Assembly: GCA_037954325.1 (NCBI GenBank)
Contig: JBBMNZ010000003.1
Span: 19,828,392-19,892,391, forward strand
Length of the DNA: 64,000 bases
Origin: Fistularia commersonii
Taxonomy: Eukaryota > Chordata > Actinopteri > Syngnathiformes > Fistulariidae
Direction: 5' to 3'
A program made the translations under genes and the position numbers. Below the pieces are notes generated by a model. It was not told the origin of the DNA. It did not search any database and saw only the letters and a program-made list of their open reading frames with translations. Shown piece by piece: positions 1 through 13,160 of the stretch (positions are counted from its first letter, which is position 1; each line of letters opens with the position of its first letter).

Positions 1-1513
1 ACCAGTCAACAAGTGGTAAGATAAGTGAGCAACAGACGGCTTTAGAGTGCCTCAACCTGGAGACAGATTATGTGCTGAGGGACATATTGCTGTTGAGAAA
101 TTGTTTTCAAAATAGGGTTAAAAAATAAGTGTAACTCCTATGAATATAGGGCTACTAAAATTTAGTAATATAGGGATTACATATGGATGGCGCAATACGC
201 TGCCCGGAAAATAGTGATCAACTAGGTTCTCCCACTTCTTTTTTCCCTCCTCAGCCCTCCTCAGATTTGAATGTGAGTTAATGAGCTCCCTGCTCTTGAA
301 CTGAAAAAAAATGATAAAGAATACTTCAAAACTGATTATTTTCCATCCACTTAGTCTTTTAAGTTACCTTTATACATAGAAATGAAGGTTGATGCAAGAA
401 AGCAAGACTGTGACATTGAGTTTTATCATATTGAGAACTCCTGTAAGTTGTCCGCATCTTTGTCCTCTGCGAAATCAGTCCTTGCTAGCCAGGGAGATGA
501 TGGGAGACGAGAAGGATTCCTAGAAAACCAGTCGGAGTAAATGTTGAGAATTCCGTTATGAGTTATTACAGTTACAAATGCACTTAGTGTTAATTTTAGT
601 GCTTAATCCACTTTAGGGTATCCTATATCATTGTGTTTGTCTGATTAGAGGTAGCAAATGTTCTAGTTGCTGTGTGCAGCATAAGAGCGCAGCCAGCGGA
701 GTAGCCTACTGAACCGCGTCTGAGCATTAAAAGGAACATGGCACTTATTTTGCTAACTTGACGCAACTTGGTTTAAGCTAGTTAGCAAGTGGTAATGGTT
801 TTTACTAAGCACTTTGTTTATTAAGTTAAAAAGTAAGTTTTGTTATGTGATTTATGTGATCAATATATTTTCTTTACACTGAGGAGTAAGTTTATAAGTA
901 CTGCAAATGCTTATAATATTATACGTTGATATGATGAGTACTTCATGTCATTGTTAAAAAAGGGGTGTATACTTAGTTATTAGTTACACAAATGTATAAG
1001 AATATAAATAGAATGGAATAATTAATTAGTGTAGATTGGTTTTATGGTGAGTGACAGATTCCAATCCAGGATGGCAAGCCCAGCCCAGTGAAAACTGAGT
1101 TCAAGAAAATGGTGCGGCCAACCATGTGATTTCCTCGGAGGAACATGTTATTGGATCACTTTGACAACAGATAATACACCAAATACGAGCTCTTCATTTT
1201 CTTTTTCCTGTTCATTTAGTCAATAAATTTGTTAACTGTTCAACTTCTTTTTACCAGTCTCAATTACTTTTGTGAGACATCTAAGCCAAACTTCTCTCCC
1301 GAACACAGGTAAATGTTTAGCTCTTATAGGTCCACGTCTGCAAGTGCTACATAAGTTTTCACACAAAACAGGTAAATGTTACTGAATCTGAACATGTCAA
1401 GGGCAAATACAATGCTTCTCTAACGATGCATTTGATCAGCCTTTGTTACCACTTCGTCTGTATCGTGTTCCCATGACTGTCTGGAGTGCTTAGGTATTAC
1501 CATGAAATAGATT
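1..1513. other. no recognised gene; possible LTR-like stretch
   Basis: No convincing coding region. The part from about 560 to 1310 has a loose retroviral-LTR flavour: an AATAAA-like signal at about 1221, followed by T-rich sequence and a TGTGAGACATCTAAGCC-like end near 1273-1290. The phrase ACAGGTAAATGTT recurs at about 1307 and 1369. I could not find paired repeats or a primer-binding site, so this is only a suspicion. Confidence 0.2.
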
Positions 1514-1614
1514 CATATATATATATATATATATGTTTTTATAAGTAATATATATATATATATACATACACTATATATATATGTGTGTGTGCGTGTATTT
1601 ACATATATACCGTG

Positions 1615-1658
<44 letters not shown>

Positions 1659-1680
1659 TGTTTAAGAGAGAGAGAGGTTG
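1514..1680. repeat. AT/TA microsatellite cluster with short GA tract
   Basis: Several (AT)n or (TA)n runs lie close together: 1514-1534, about 1550-1563, about 1572-1581 and a longer run at 1620-1652. A short AGAGAGAG tract follows at about 1666-1676. The open frame across it reads as alternating Tyr/Ile and is a simple-repeat artefact. Confidence 0.9.
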
Positions 1681-2544
1681 TTGTTAGTCTAAGCAACTAC
1701 CCCCACTCAGTAATGTTTAATACCACTCACAATGAATGGCACTGTGCGACAGACCCATCAGGATTTCCATTTAAATACATTTTGGCTTTAAAATGTATCA
1801 TCATTATTCAGAGCCTCCCCTATTAGAAACCATCATGACATAATCAAGAGGCTGAGGAGCAATGTCATTAAGGGAGATGTGTGTCCTTTAAATTTATAGT
1901 ACAGTATTGTCATTCCAGCAGGATGTGATTAACAAAGGTATGGCCTTGATCAATTTTATTTAGATGCTATAGCAGCATATGATGTATAATTCAAATAAAG
2001 GACATCACTGTTCTTAATTCTGACACATGAAGGTATGCTCCTCTCCAGGTGTTTTGTACAGGTTCTAACAGTATGTATTTGAAGGGCTTGACAGTTTGTC
2101 AGAAGCTTTCCCTTTGCAGACACTTGCTGCTGACTTTGGTGATCCCCAAATTGTTTGTGGGATTTAGGGTATTTAAGTGTATCCATCTTGGATTATCCAG
2201 TACCAATCAGGATCTGTGGGTATTTATGGGGCTTCATCTCAGATCATTGCTCTTGTTATGCTGTGCTTGGGACCCTTGCTGGGAGAATGTGCCACTCTTG
2301 CAGTATCAATGTTTGCCAAAATGGTTTCTAAATGTAATAAGGAGATGACATGACAATGAAAGCCACAGAAGACCACCTTAGATTTACTCGAATGAGATAT
2401 TTAATTTGACTGTTCCTCAATCGGGGTCTGAAGTTGCTTATTTTATCTTATATTGTAACCATATTGCTGAGTTTAACGGCTACCATTAACAAGTTGACTA
2501 GTGACTGACTGAGTAAGAATCAGACACTAGAAGAATCAGTTACC
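1681..2544. other. unannotated intergenic sequence
   Basis: No domain, repeat or RNA gene recognised. The open frames here are short and have no recognisable composition. Confidence 0.5.
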
Positions 2545-3650
2545 ACCCAGAGCCTTCTTCAACCCTTCCCTGAAAACCATACAATGCTCCTCCCTTTTCA
2601 GCTTCCACCACTTTGTCCTCTGCTCTGCCTCTGTCCTCTTGATCTTCCTTGCCATCTTAGTCATCCAACAAACTATCATCCAATGTTGTCTAGCTACATT
2701 CTCACCCACAACTACTTTGCAGTGACTGATCTCTTTCAGGTTACCTCGTCTATGCAAGATGTAGTCTACCGGCATGCTCCTACCGCCGCTCTTATAAGTT
2801 ACCCTATGTTCCTGTCTTTTCTGGAAAAAAAGTGTTCATTACAGCCATTTCCATCCTTTTTGCAAAATCTGTCCCTCTGTGTTCCTATCCTGTATACCAA
2901 ATCTGCCCATCACTTCTTCAACCACTCTATTGCCTGCATCAACATGCCCATTGGAATCTGCACCAATTACCACTCTCTCATTTCTGGGGATAACCTCTAT
3001 TGTTTCATCAAGCTCATTCCAGAACACCTCCTTATCCTCAAACTCACATCCCACCTGCGGGGCATAGCCACTAACAGCACTGAGCATTGCACCTTCAATT
3101 CCAGTTTCAGACTCATAAGTCTATCTGACTTTCTTTTGACTTCAAAAACATTCCTAACAAATTCCTCCTTCAAGATAAATCCTACTCCATTTCTCTTCAT
3201 GTCAGTACCATGATAGTACAACTTAAAGCCTGCTCCTAAGCTCCTAACCTTACTACCTTTCCTCCTGGTCTCCTGGACACACAGTATAATCACTTTCCTT
3301 CTCTGCATCAAGTCAACCAACTCTCTACCTTTTCCTGTCAATGTCCCAGTATTCGAAGTTCCTGCTCTCACCAGACTCTTGCCTTTCCCCTTCTCTCTCT
3401 GCTTCCAAACAAGCCTTCCTCCTCTCCTTCTTTGAACTACAGTAGCCCAGTTTCCATTGGTTTCCTGTAGGTCACTCGGTACCAATGGCAGTCATTGTTA
3501 ACCTGGGCCTCGACCAATCCGGTATGATCTCGTCATTATGATTGATTCGCATGTTTGGTTTTGGCAAAAGATGCCCTTCCTGGAGCAACCCTCTGCATTT
3601 ATCGGGGCTTGGGACCAGTTAAGGGAAACACCGGGCCGTGCCGCCCTGAG
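2545..3650 (-). mobile_element. RTE-like LINE, 5' UTR plus endonuclease part
   Basis: Read on the minus strand, the element starts at 3650 with CTCAGGGCGGCACGG, a 5' leader shared with the copy at 43868. The leader contains the GGGTTGCxCCAGGAAGGGCATC phrase common to fish RTE-type elements. A broken apurinic-endonuclease domain follows: the frame at 3485-2997 carries TGTLTGKGRELVDLMQRR and VQETRRKGSK, the frame at 3087-2839 carries SGYAPQVGCEFEDKE and VVIGADSNGHV, and the frame at 2775-2536 carries DYILHRRGNLKEISHCK. At least two frameshifts separate these pieces. Similarity is lost at about 2545, in the linker after the endonuclease, so the reverse transcriptase and 3' end are missing. In an intact element this domain nicks target DNA for target-primed reverse transcription. 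Host annotations often call such fragments 'craniofacial development protein 2-like'. This is a dead copy. Confidence 0.85.
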
Positions 3651-5209
3651 AATGCATTAAATGCATTACATTATCAACCATAGAAAATGTAGCAACAGGT
3701 TAGGTTATATGCATGTTAGAAACAAAATTACCAGCACACACATGTATAGTCCATAGCAGGGGCACTTTAATATGCCATCCAATATGAAACCACAGATCTC
3801 TGATCTCAACAGCCAAAATATTCATGCTTTTGGACAAAAAAATAGAAGAAAAGCATATGAAAAAAGTTTGAAGAGGATAAACAATTTATGTGAAGGCATA
3901 TGTAAAAAAATGTAAAATATGTTGGCCCCAATAGCAAAAGTACAAGTTCTATATATCAACTTATGCCAGGAATCTAAAATGCCCATGAGGGCTCTGTCTC
4001 AGAATCTCACAACACACCCTGTCTTTTAAAGAAATGAAAACATTTTGAGAAATAGCCTTGCCTTGTCAAGACTTCAAGGGGAATCTTTAATTCTGTAATT
4101 CAGAAGAAGCATTGTACTATATGGTTAAATGGTACTGCAACCTCTTCTGCAAACTCTGCAGATGAGTGGAGGGAGGATAAATGTAACTTTATATTATAGT
4201 GAGAGGCCTTAATATCCTTTATAGGTAATTCCCTTTGATCTCATTTTAAAGAATTAAAGAATTTATTTTTACTCAAATTAGACATAGTGAGACATATTAA
4301 GCCAACCCTTTACTATCAATGGTGGTTTTACTGCTTTCAGCCGCAAACTGATTTGGTAGAAATGGATGCATATACCATAAAATTAGACAATAGGGTAGCC
4401 TCCAGAGAAGACATAACCATGGCATTTGATATGAAAAGCGAGATTAAACTACCTGGTGTAAAACATTAAATATTCCATTGACAAACCAAATGAGAATATA
4501 CAAACATACTTGGTAAGATTTAAAAATTTGCTGTGCACACACACATCATTCCCATAGAATGTGGGATGAAGAACAGAGGATTACAAAAGTGAAGACAAGA
4601 TTATATAAAGCCTGAAAGTTGCTCACTGAGTATATCGGCTTTGCTGTGGTTGTAAACTGTGAAAAAATAAAGAGATGCCTGCACAGCAGGTGAATCTGCA
4701 GTAGCTTCAATTGTAAACCAAGGCTCTTTCTTTATTTATTCATCTGTGAATACAGTGAATCAGTATTATAATCTGCATTAGCTCTTCGGGGGTCAACCAC
4801 TCATGCATCAATAAATGAAAACAAATTTTAGTCATCTTCAAACCTACACATTTGTAGGGATAATAGGCTTAACTAGTTGCTGTTTTCACCTTTCATTGTA
4901 GAGTATTTACTACAGTTTTACATAATCAAACATGTATTATTTGTGTTTCTTCCATGCAATGCCCGGAAGATATTCTATGAATGAAAACTGATTTCAAAGA
5001 AACAATTTATCCCTGTATGTTGAAACACTTCAATTCACGACCCTATATTTCATTTGTCAACCTTACTTTATTTGCCTCATTCATTTTTAGCTTTGTGTCT
5101 AACATGGTTCCTTATCAACCTTAAAAATTTTAGCAAAATACACATTGCATATAACCCCAAAATGATATTGCTTTAAGTAAACATTAATATTCTAATGCAG
5201 GCAATAGCT
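3651..5209. other. unannotated AT-rich sequence
   Basis: Nothing recognised. Short open frames only. Confidence 0.5.
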
Positions 5210-5222
5210 GTTGCCTAGCAAC
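5210..5222. promoter_or_regulatory. candidate RFX X-box
   Basis: The 13-mer GTTGCCTAGCAAC is a near-palindromic full X-box: half-sites GTTGCC and GGCAAC-like AGCAAC around a short centre. RFX-family winged-helix proteins bind this motif, which often controls ciliary genes. A perfect match is seen directly. That it functions here is inference, and no promoter or gene is visible nearby. Confidence 0.35.
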
Positions 5223-7039
5223 AACTGATGTAAGTGGTGGACGACGGACAAGTGGAAGGAGGACATGGAGGTATTCAACCACAAAAATAGTGAAGGAACA
5301 ACAGACAACTATGCTCTATAATCTACTGATAAAATGTTTACAAAAATTATTAAGAGCATTATGTTTTCATTGTTACAAAAAAATAATTTGCTACACTAAA
5401 ATAAAACAAAATATATGAACATATGGAATCCTTATATCTACACTTCTTTTTAAAATGACTTAGAATTAAAAAATAAATTCTTATTTTGTCAAAATCATAT
5501 CTTGGATGAAGAACAAATAGCTACGACACAAACATCCAAATATTTTCACATGAGATGACAAAAGACTTAACTCATATAATACAAGACTGGTTTGACCCAC
5601 TGAAACCTTTAGAAAATATATTATATCTACTATGCATAGCGTTTTTAGATACTCTACTTACACTGAAAATATTATATTTCTATGTGGTTCATTTTTTTCT
5701 CAGTATATATTTCCCTTTATTTCAAAATGTTAAAGTGTTTGACAATACATTTTTAGAGAAGGAATGTATCGAAGTAATCTTGACCATGTAAAAATAAATA
5801 AAAAAATGGATACATGGATAAATATTCCATAAACCTCCATGAAATCTTCCCTGTGATCCTTGAAAACAAGCTTTAAATCATGCTGGCATTAAGGAAAATG
5901 GAACATGTCACTCAGGATATACTGCACTCTCCTACTGTAAATCCATACATTGATACAGAGATTATCCGTTACAAGTGACAGAGAGAAGGACAGTGAACAC
6001 TTAGGAGAGCAGCAGCGAGGGAAGAGGAAAGCAGGATCAGAAGTCAGCATTCACCTCCAGAAGTTGGAATAAGCACTTTTCTCCATGTTAGATTCTGGAG
6101 GTCTGCCAAGTTTTAACCAAAGACCCCTTCACCTATTAAAAGGATTACATGCCTTGACATTTTGACATTTGTATACATAAATATTAAATCTCCCTTTCTT
6201 TCTTTGAGATCTTTGATTCCTGCCAAGTGGGAATCAAATGTGAGCTTCAGTGGCCGTCTGCCAGTTGAAGATAAAAAATAAAATATGATCAGCTATTTGG
6301 TAAAGTTGGTCAAGTTCTAATTGCTATTCTAATAGATTGCCTTCATCAAATGAAGTGATAAAGTGTCACATTTAGATTCTTGTGGTAGATGTTGGGTTTC
6401 ATGAAATCATGTCATTAAATGCTTATTGTCATAAATATATTGTAATGTTTTTTTTTTAGAAGCTGATGCTTGACCAGATGGATGATTAATAACATATGAG
6501 ACATGTATAAAAAAAAACATTTTGCTATCCGTACCCAAAACATTTCTTTTAAAATTAAAGACTTTGTTTTTGGTTAAGCACATTTGGTTATCAAGCTCCT
6601 TTTCTGTAGAACCAACTTCTAATTTTAATCTGATGGGTGGACACCCTCTTTTATATTAAGAAAGCATATTTGATTGATTTGATTGAGAAAGCAGATAGTA
6701 AGGACTGGACTAGGCCCTTGTTATGCTGCCATAAGCTTACTCTGCTGAGGGATATCCCATGTGGCACTTATCTTATTTTTTCCACTCTTCCTGTCTTGTC
6801 TGCACCAAGTCCCTTCATCAGTGCATGATAGTAGCCTCATGTCTTCTTCTGAGTGCCTGTGCTCTCTCACATGCAGATTCCCAGGAGGCGTGGCTTGATG
6901 TATCGCAGCGGTCCAGACGGCACCCATCATTATTTCATTTCTTTAATGAACATTGAAGTCATTATTGTTTTGTCTCCAGAACCTTGTAGCTGTTAGCACT
7001 GCGATATTAGAAAGACATTGTTTGTGCCTGTCTATTCCA
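5223..7039. other. unannotated AT-rich sequence
   Basis: No gene or repeat family recognised. Confidence 0.5.
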
Positions 7040-7316
7040 ACCCTCATACCACCCCATTCACCATCAGACTCTTGCTTTCGATCTCTGTCCTTTACTCTTT
7101 TCTTTTTCTCTTTCTTGTCCAAGCAGTCAAAACAGAAAGCCGCCCATGTTTAACTCTGACCTGTCTTAAGTTTCTCCTCAAGAAAGGGGCAATTTTTCCT
7201 TGTCACTGCCATGACAGTTGGGAAAGTTGGAATCCAGACCTACTTTGAATATAAAGTTTCATGAGTCAACTCTGTTGTGATTTGGTGCTATATGAATAAA
7301 ATTTGACTTGCCTTGT
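7040..7316 (+). repeat. 3' end of a common teleost retroposon
   Basis: A degraded match to a familiar fish repeat. It has a C/T-rich lead-in, then CAGAAAGCCGCCCATG at about 7132, then the 'CTC..AAGAAAGGGGCAATTTTTCC' section near 7173. It ends with TTGTGATTTGGTGCTATATG and AATAAAATTTGACTT at about 7274-7308, the typical 'ttgtgatttggcgctatataaataaa' tail. Family name not assigned. The match is from memory. Confidence 0.55.
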
Positions 7317-9361
7317 CTTCAATTATGATTAGTAACATATGTTCTCTTTGTGCAACGCTAAGAAAATAGGGCAGCATTGAGGTTGAACTGAATATCTCAA
7401 TTAGTTAAACAAAAATATGCACCATTTGAAATGAAGGAGGTTTGACACTGATATTTCATATAAGATAATATATATAAGATTATATAAGGTAATTATATTT
7501 TCTTTACAAATACTTAAAAACTTATTCTTCCAGAAATTGTAAATTGGGATTTTTTAATTATTTCTTGCATATCATAATTAATTATTTTCACCGCTTCGTG
7601 ACAAACGTCATTTATTCAATATCCATTTATTTTATATGGAAACCTCTCAAAACAACTACAATATTTGATACTGGAAGGTGCCTAATGCACTTATGCTTAG
7701 TGTGGGGTTTTATTTCAAGAACAAACACTCAAGAAAGATCAGCCAATACATGCAACGGAAAATAAATAAATCTTTCAAGACAAAAGAGTACTTCTACTGC
7801 CCAATAATCTTTCAAAAAATGTGATATGAATCTTGAGGTCTCCTGACTGCTGCTTATCCAGGAGTGTGTAAAGGGGGCATTCTGGGCTAAGGTTGACATC
7901 GGAGAAGCTGAAGCTTGATTTATGCAGTATTTTCTTTCCTATTTCACATTAGCTGAAGGAAAAAAAAAAAGGTTTCTCAACCTAACAGAACAAATAAGAA
8001 ATTTTTGTAAAAATAAAGAATGAGATGATCAATCGTTCATAAATCAATGTAATACATTTATAAAATACAAGACAGTTTGATGTTCAAAATGACCATACTG
8101 TAATTAGAGGTAGATAGAAATTTAAAACAAAATAAAAGAAAGGGAAATTAAAAGACTGGAATGGTGTTTCCAACGTTTTTGGTTATTTAACAGGTTTCTT
8201 CATTTGAAAAATCTCAATCATTAAATTGTTAATTTTTCCTTAGGGGATCCTTTAACGTAAGATGTTGCAACTTCCTTGTAAAATTTGTCAGGTTCCTTTG
8301 ATTGGCAGCTGTCAGTCATGTAACAAAAACTGCAAGATACTCTCGATTATTCCGGCTACTATCTATATCTGTTTGTTCAAAATACTGCTCACAGATACCG
8401 TCTGTGCCTCCTTATCCTAAACAAATACCAACTGTGAAATTAATCTTATATGTCTTATGTCATACAACAGGACTGCTTTACATTCTGACCTGCTAATCAT
8501 GTGAACTTACCCTATTTAGTAAATACTGTTTATATGGTTTGTCTTGTATGACCATGACATGAAGCTCTGTCAGTTTAAAATAATATAAATTCTAATATTT
8601 TATATAAAGCTTGCATGATGCCCACAGTGCATATCTTTTCTCAGAACCTTTATATCCATGCCACCAGAGATGGCACAGTACTAGTTCAGAAACATCAAAG
8701 CCCCAGTTATATGGGAATTATAAAATGAAATGTATTCTTCATTTTCACTTGTTACTCAGAACATGTTTGTGTGTAAATCCAGGGTGTTAATGCATATGGA
8801 AATGAATAGCATGTTCAGCATATAGGGTTCTTTGTATGGTTGCAGGACATTTCCCATCTATGATGGCCTACTTTAAAGTGGTACAGACAAAATCCAGAAA
8901 TGCACCTTAAGCCTCCCCTTCAATTTAATGAGAGTATTGTTCGGGGAGAACCAATCTATAAAATGTAACCCCTCCAGCTGACAAAGTCAACTTTTGGAGA
9001 AAGCAGCCTGATGGCACTCTGTACCAGCCAAATCACATTAGAGCTAGAAGCTGGCGTTCAAACCAGACTGCAAAGTTTGTTTAGTGTCGTATATTCCTGA
9101 ATTGGCTGTACAATGTAGTCACAAGGACAAGTAGCTGCCCAGTGCTGTAGTAGGGCATTATATGGCAACTCAACCTCAGCTTACAACATCTTTAAAATAA
9201 CAAAAATAATAATGCCATACAACTGAACTGCCAACTTCACACAGCCCTGCGTTAATTGGTGTACATACATGCATGTTGACTGAGGCATGCTATTCAAAGA
9301 ACTTAACATTCATGATGTTCCAGGTTCCACTTGTTTTTTTGGCTGTGATTTTTCAGGGTCA
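7317..9361. other. unannotated AT-rich sequence
   Basis: No gene, RNA or repeat recognised on either strand. Confidence 0.5.
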
Positions 9362-9600
9362 TACATCCATCAATGCATTCATTCATTATCTAACACTTAT
9401 CAGCCAAGGTACGCACTTATAGGGCTTATCTTAGGTACATCCTTCATCATCCACCAGTTGATTGCAGGACCTCATATAGAGACAAACAACCATTCACTCT
9501 CTCATTCACACATCTGGGCAATTTTTCATGGACTGTTGGAGGAAACCTGGGGGAAATCCTTCACCGATTGCAATTTGAACCGAAACTCAAAGCACCTCAA
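9362..9600 (+). repeat. ubiquitous teleost interspersed repeat, degraded copy 1
   Basis: Contains, in order, a CATCC/CATTC-rich start, a CTTATC box, CAGTTGATTGCAGGACC, ATAGAGACAAACAACCATTC, CTGGGCAATTTT and GGACTGTTGGAGGAAACCTG. This is the same order as in the best copy at 40337-40707, so it is in the same orientation. It is strongly diverged. Confidence 0.7.
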
Positions 9601-11454
9601 CTTAGCTATTAGGTCCCTGCAGTGGCGAAGGGCAACAAAATGACAATATGCCACACAACAAGTTGATACAACTCATTACTGGAGCTGGGACTGATAGCCC
9701 TAACTGACGCATTGTCAGTCTACAACAGTTCTTGAGATGAATAGCCCTCCTTCTCCCAAGGTGATTTTAAGTCAATCTCAATTTTAGCTCAAAATGGACT
9801 GCAGTTTGCCCTCTATGTAGCGAGAAAAGCTGAGGCTAAGGATTTAGATACTTGGTTGAATGATGTACCTGTTGCTGTCTTTGACTGTGTGCCAAAGTAC
9901 ATGTGCCAGAGACAGCTTGGTGATTTCCAAAGGTTTTTCTCTAAGATGCCTTGTCTACAATCAATATTTGAGCAAAATTTGGGCAAAACTTGAAAGGGGA
10001 TTTTTGTGACATAGTTATCTGTCACCAGTTCTCTGTAGCATGGCAAGCACATCAAGAGGCATTTCTCTGATGTAAGTAAGACACACAGGCATGCTGTTTT
10101 ACTGCTGAAGTGCTTAGAAAAAAAAGGTAATAAACTGTGCAAAATAATTATTTCCTTCATTTTCCATGTTCCAATTACTGCAGTTATTTTAAGTCCTCAG
10201 TGATCAAAATGACAATCACAAGATATCGTATCTTGATCTACATCATATCTGTTATATACATGTATATATATGGAAGTGTAGATACACACACACAAACTGT
10301 GTATAATTTCTAGTTTGGAACTAATGAACAGTGCTTTGACATATCAAGTTTTCTTTTATAGTGAGTTCTTATTTTCCAAACATTCACTTCTAAGAGCTTC
10401 ATGAGTACATGAAAGTTACAGGCTTGAAGTGCGGGGTATGAAGATCTCTCTATAGAATTAATTAAATGGCATGTCGCAGCTTCAGTCAAGTTCCTACGCA
10501 AATAATAAAACCAGCTCAAAGCACTTAACAAGCACCCACTATAATTGATTTTCTGCTAAATATGCAGTCTATAGTGCTGCAGCGGCCACAAAGGTCTTGA
10601 GCAGGCTTCATCACCTGTGGTCTTAAAGGACCAAGTTCACTCATTACTAACTTGTACAATAAGCGCTACAGCTGTACAAATTGCATGTGCCTTAAGCAAG
10701 AATATATTTTACACCTGAGAAGGGGTATAATAATTAACCTGCCTTATGTAATAGCATCTTAAAGAAATAAGCAGTGCTTGTTGGCTCATATTTATGCTCA
10801 ACCTTTCCCTACTCTGGACAAGTAAAAGAACTCATGAAATGTGGTGTTTTAAATGGAATAAAGATGTCTGTAAAATACCAGTTTAAACCAACAATTCCTC
10901 ATATTTAGAGGCTTCAAGGCATATCATATGGATATTTCTACTCTTACTTTAAAATCCCTACCTTACGCCTATGAAAAAACAAAATTATATGTGATGTTTT
11001 CCTGCAACCTTGCTATCAATTTCTCAAACAAAACAAGGCAATGGGAGCATTAGTGTTAAATATTTATATTTCATGTTTTATAGTCTGCTGAATTTAGTTG
11101 CAGGTAAAAAAAAGATAAAATGTCTTGATTGCTACTATGGGTGGTAGAATGAGGATCAGGAAGCTTACACACAGCAGCTTAGAGGCAGATACTGAAAAAG
11201 CATGGTGTTTGCAGTGTCAAATATGGAACTGGGGTTGAGGGGCAAGAAACAAAAGGCTAAAATAAAATACTGAAGTTGATGAATAAAGAAAGAAAATACT
11301 GACTTCACTAGAGACTTAATTGAGGATGTAGGGAAGCTAACATGGAGCATGGCAATGGAAGGATGACCCGGCAAAGACTGATGTCTACATTTCACACCAA
11401 TCAAAAGGATAAAGAAGTACAAATCCCTTTGACAAAGCTTTCTGTGTAGTGAAT
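9601..11454. other. unannotated sequence
   Basis: No coding domain recognised. Short TA-rich tracts lie near 10250-10270. The region 10560-10680 is less AT-rich but unidentified. Confidence 0.45.
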
Positions 11455-11658
11455 ATATGGGTGGACAAATGCTGGAATAGGAGCTGCCAAGCAGGAGGTC
11501 TAGGGGAAGACCAAAGAGAAGACTTGTGGACGTAGTGAGAAAGGATATGAAGGTAGTTTGTGTGAGAGAGGATACAGAGAATAGGGTTGAATGGAGAGGG
11601 TTGATTCGCTGTGGTGACCCCTGAAGGGAAAAGCAGAAATGAGAAGAAGTCTGTTTTT
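11455..11658 (+). mobile_element. RTE-like LINE, extreme 3' end
   Basis: On the plus strand the C-terminal tail of the RTE reverse-transcriptase protein is readable: GRSRGRPKRRLVDVVRKDMK, then VEWRGLIRCGDP and a stop. The DNA ends with the hallmark GATTCGCTGTGGTGACCCC followed by TGAAGGGAAAAGCAGAAATG. Everything upstream is missing, as usual for a 5'-truncated LINE copy. It is the same family as the pieces at 2545, 42725 and 43868. Confidence 0.85.
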
Positions 11659-12849
11659 TCGAGGGTGTATGCATGCAGTAACCCATTTATAATTGCAAGA
11701 ACTTAAATGTTGTCATCAAAATAACAAATTTTGGTTCATTATATTATTATACTGACAAAACATCTGACAGCAACATGTGTCTATATGTGTTTGTAAATAT
11801 ATAGATATTCAGATACATAGGGCACTACTCATATACACATTGGTTATTGATCTTTTTTATGATATTCTTTGGATTTATTGGGTACACATGAGAGAGTGGT
11901 GTGGCATAAAATGATTGTTCACAAAAACAAAAAGAGAATCACAGTGGATGGGTGTTTTGGTGACATTCATATTTTTGTCCTTGCAAAAGCACTGCCATGT
12001 TATTAGTGCACTCAAGACACCCACAATGTTTGTAGACCTACCTATTGTAAGTCAGGTGTTTTATTTGTTTGTTTGCCAAAATGTGATGAGTGGAACAAAT
12101 TTTGATCAACATTCTTAATCAATTCTACCTTGCTTTGATGACTTATTGCATCTTCATGATAGTAAAAGTAATTTAGCCCTAGCTTGACTTCATGAAAAAT
12201 CCACTGTGCAATGCATTTTGGAAAATGCACTTTAGACACTACACTTCAGATTGTTGAAGTAGACCACTTGGACTCCAAAATTAAACAGCATAATGGTCTA
12301 TATCATCTAAAGTAAAGTAAAGTTGCAGTTCACACTGCAAAATCACAAACACAAAACAAAGAGCAAGAAATTTTTTACTGCCTTTGTAATGATCAGGGTA
12401 CAAGAGGCAGCTGCAGTGTTGCACCTGCAAACCAACTCCAATGCTTTCCACAGGCCTTCAAGAAAGGAGTATCAAGAGTTTTGATTAAGGTGGAGCTCCT
12501 GGGAACACACAGAATAAAAGAAGAAATTCCACACAGAGAGGACCTAGGATAACCAGGGTCTCAGGATCTCTACTGTGGGGAAGAGGGGGGATTTTATGCA
12601 ATGCTGCTCCTCGAATCTCCACATGCAGAGGTGCAATGAACACTCCACTGTTTGACTTGCTGCGTTCTTTTTTTTCCAGAGCAATGGATAGAATTCATTT
12701 TCCCTTTGTTGCAAATAATATTAATCCAACTCCAAGTCTTTCCCAAAAAATCTTTTTTTTTTTCCTTTCGCCCCTCTCTTTCCTTAAAAAAAATGCTGAA
12801 AACGAGCGAGATAGCAATGGATAGCAATTCCTCCCCAGGTAATATATTA
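11659..12849. other. unannotated sequence with a small palindrome
   Basis: No gene recognised. An 18-bp inverted repeat TGCATTTTGGAAAATGCA lies at 12212-12229. Confidence 0.4.
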
Positions 12850-13160
12850 AAATGTCAAAAGGTCCCTGGTTTGACTCCTACAAGGGGCTTTTCTGTGTGG
12901 GGTTTGGATTTCCTCTATGATCTCCAGTTTGCTCCCACAATCCAAAAACATGCTGTGGGTTACCTGAAGGCCCTAAGTTGCTCAACCGAATAAATGAGGG
13001 AGTGAATGGCTGTATGTCCTTCTATGTGGCCAAGTAATCTACGGGCAAATGGTCCAGGATGTACCCCACCTCTCACCCAAGGACAGCGCAGATATGCTTC
13101 AGCCCTTCCATGATCCTGACTGCAGGAAAGGGGGATGGAGAATGAATGACTGAATGGTCA
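12850..13160 (-). repeat. ubiquitous teleost interspersed repeat, copy 2
   Basis: Opposite orientation to the 40337 copy: GGTCCCTGGTTTGACTCC, TCTGTGTGGGGTTTGGATTT, CTCCCACAATCCAAAAACAT and GTCCAGGATGTACCCCACCT follow in that order. It ends in GGATGGAGAATGAATGACTG. Divergence is moderate. Confidence 0.8.

Noticed and set aside
1581..1826. Small Ile/Tyr-rich open frame
   Set aside because: Translation of the TA microsatellite.
2584..3213. A 209-codon open frame on the plus strand
   Set aside because: Antisense shadow of the RTE endonuclease on the minus strand.
11165..11686. 173-codon minus-strand open frame with hydrophobic stretches
   Set aside because: It overlaps the RTE 3' end in antisense, and I see no domain in the rest.
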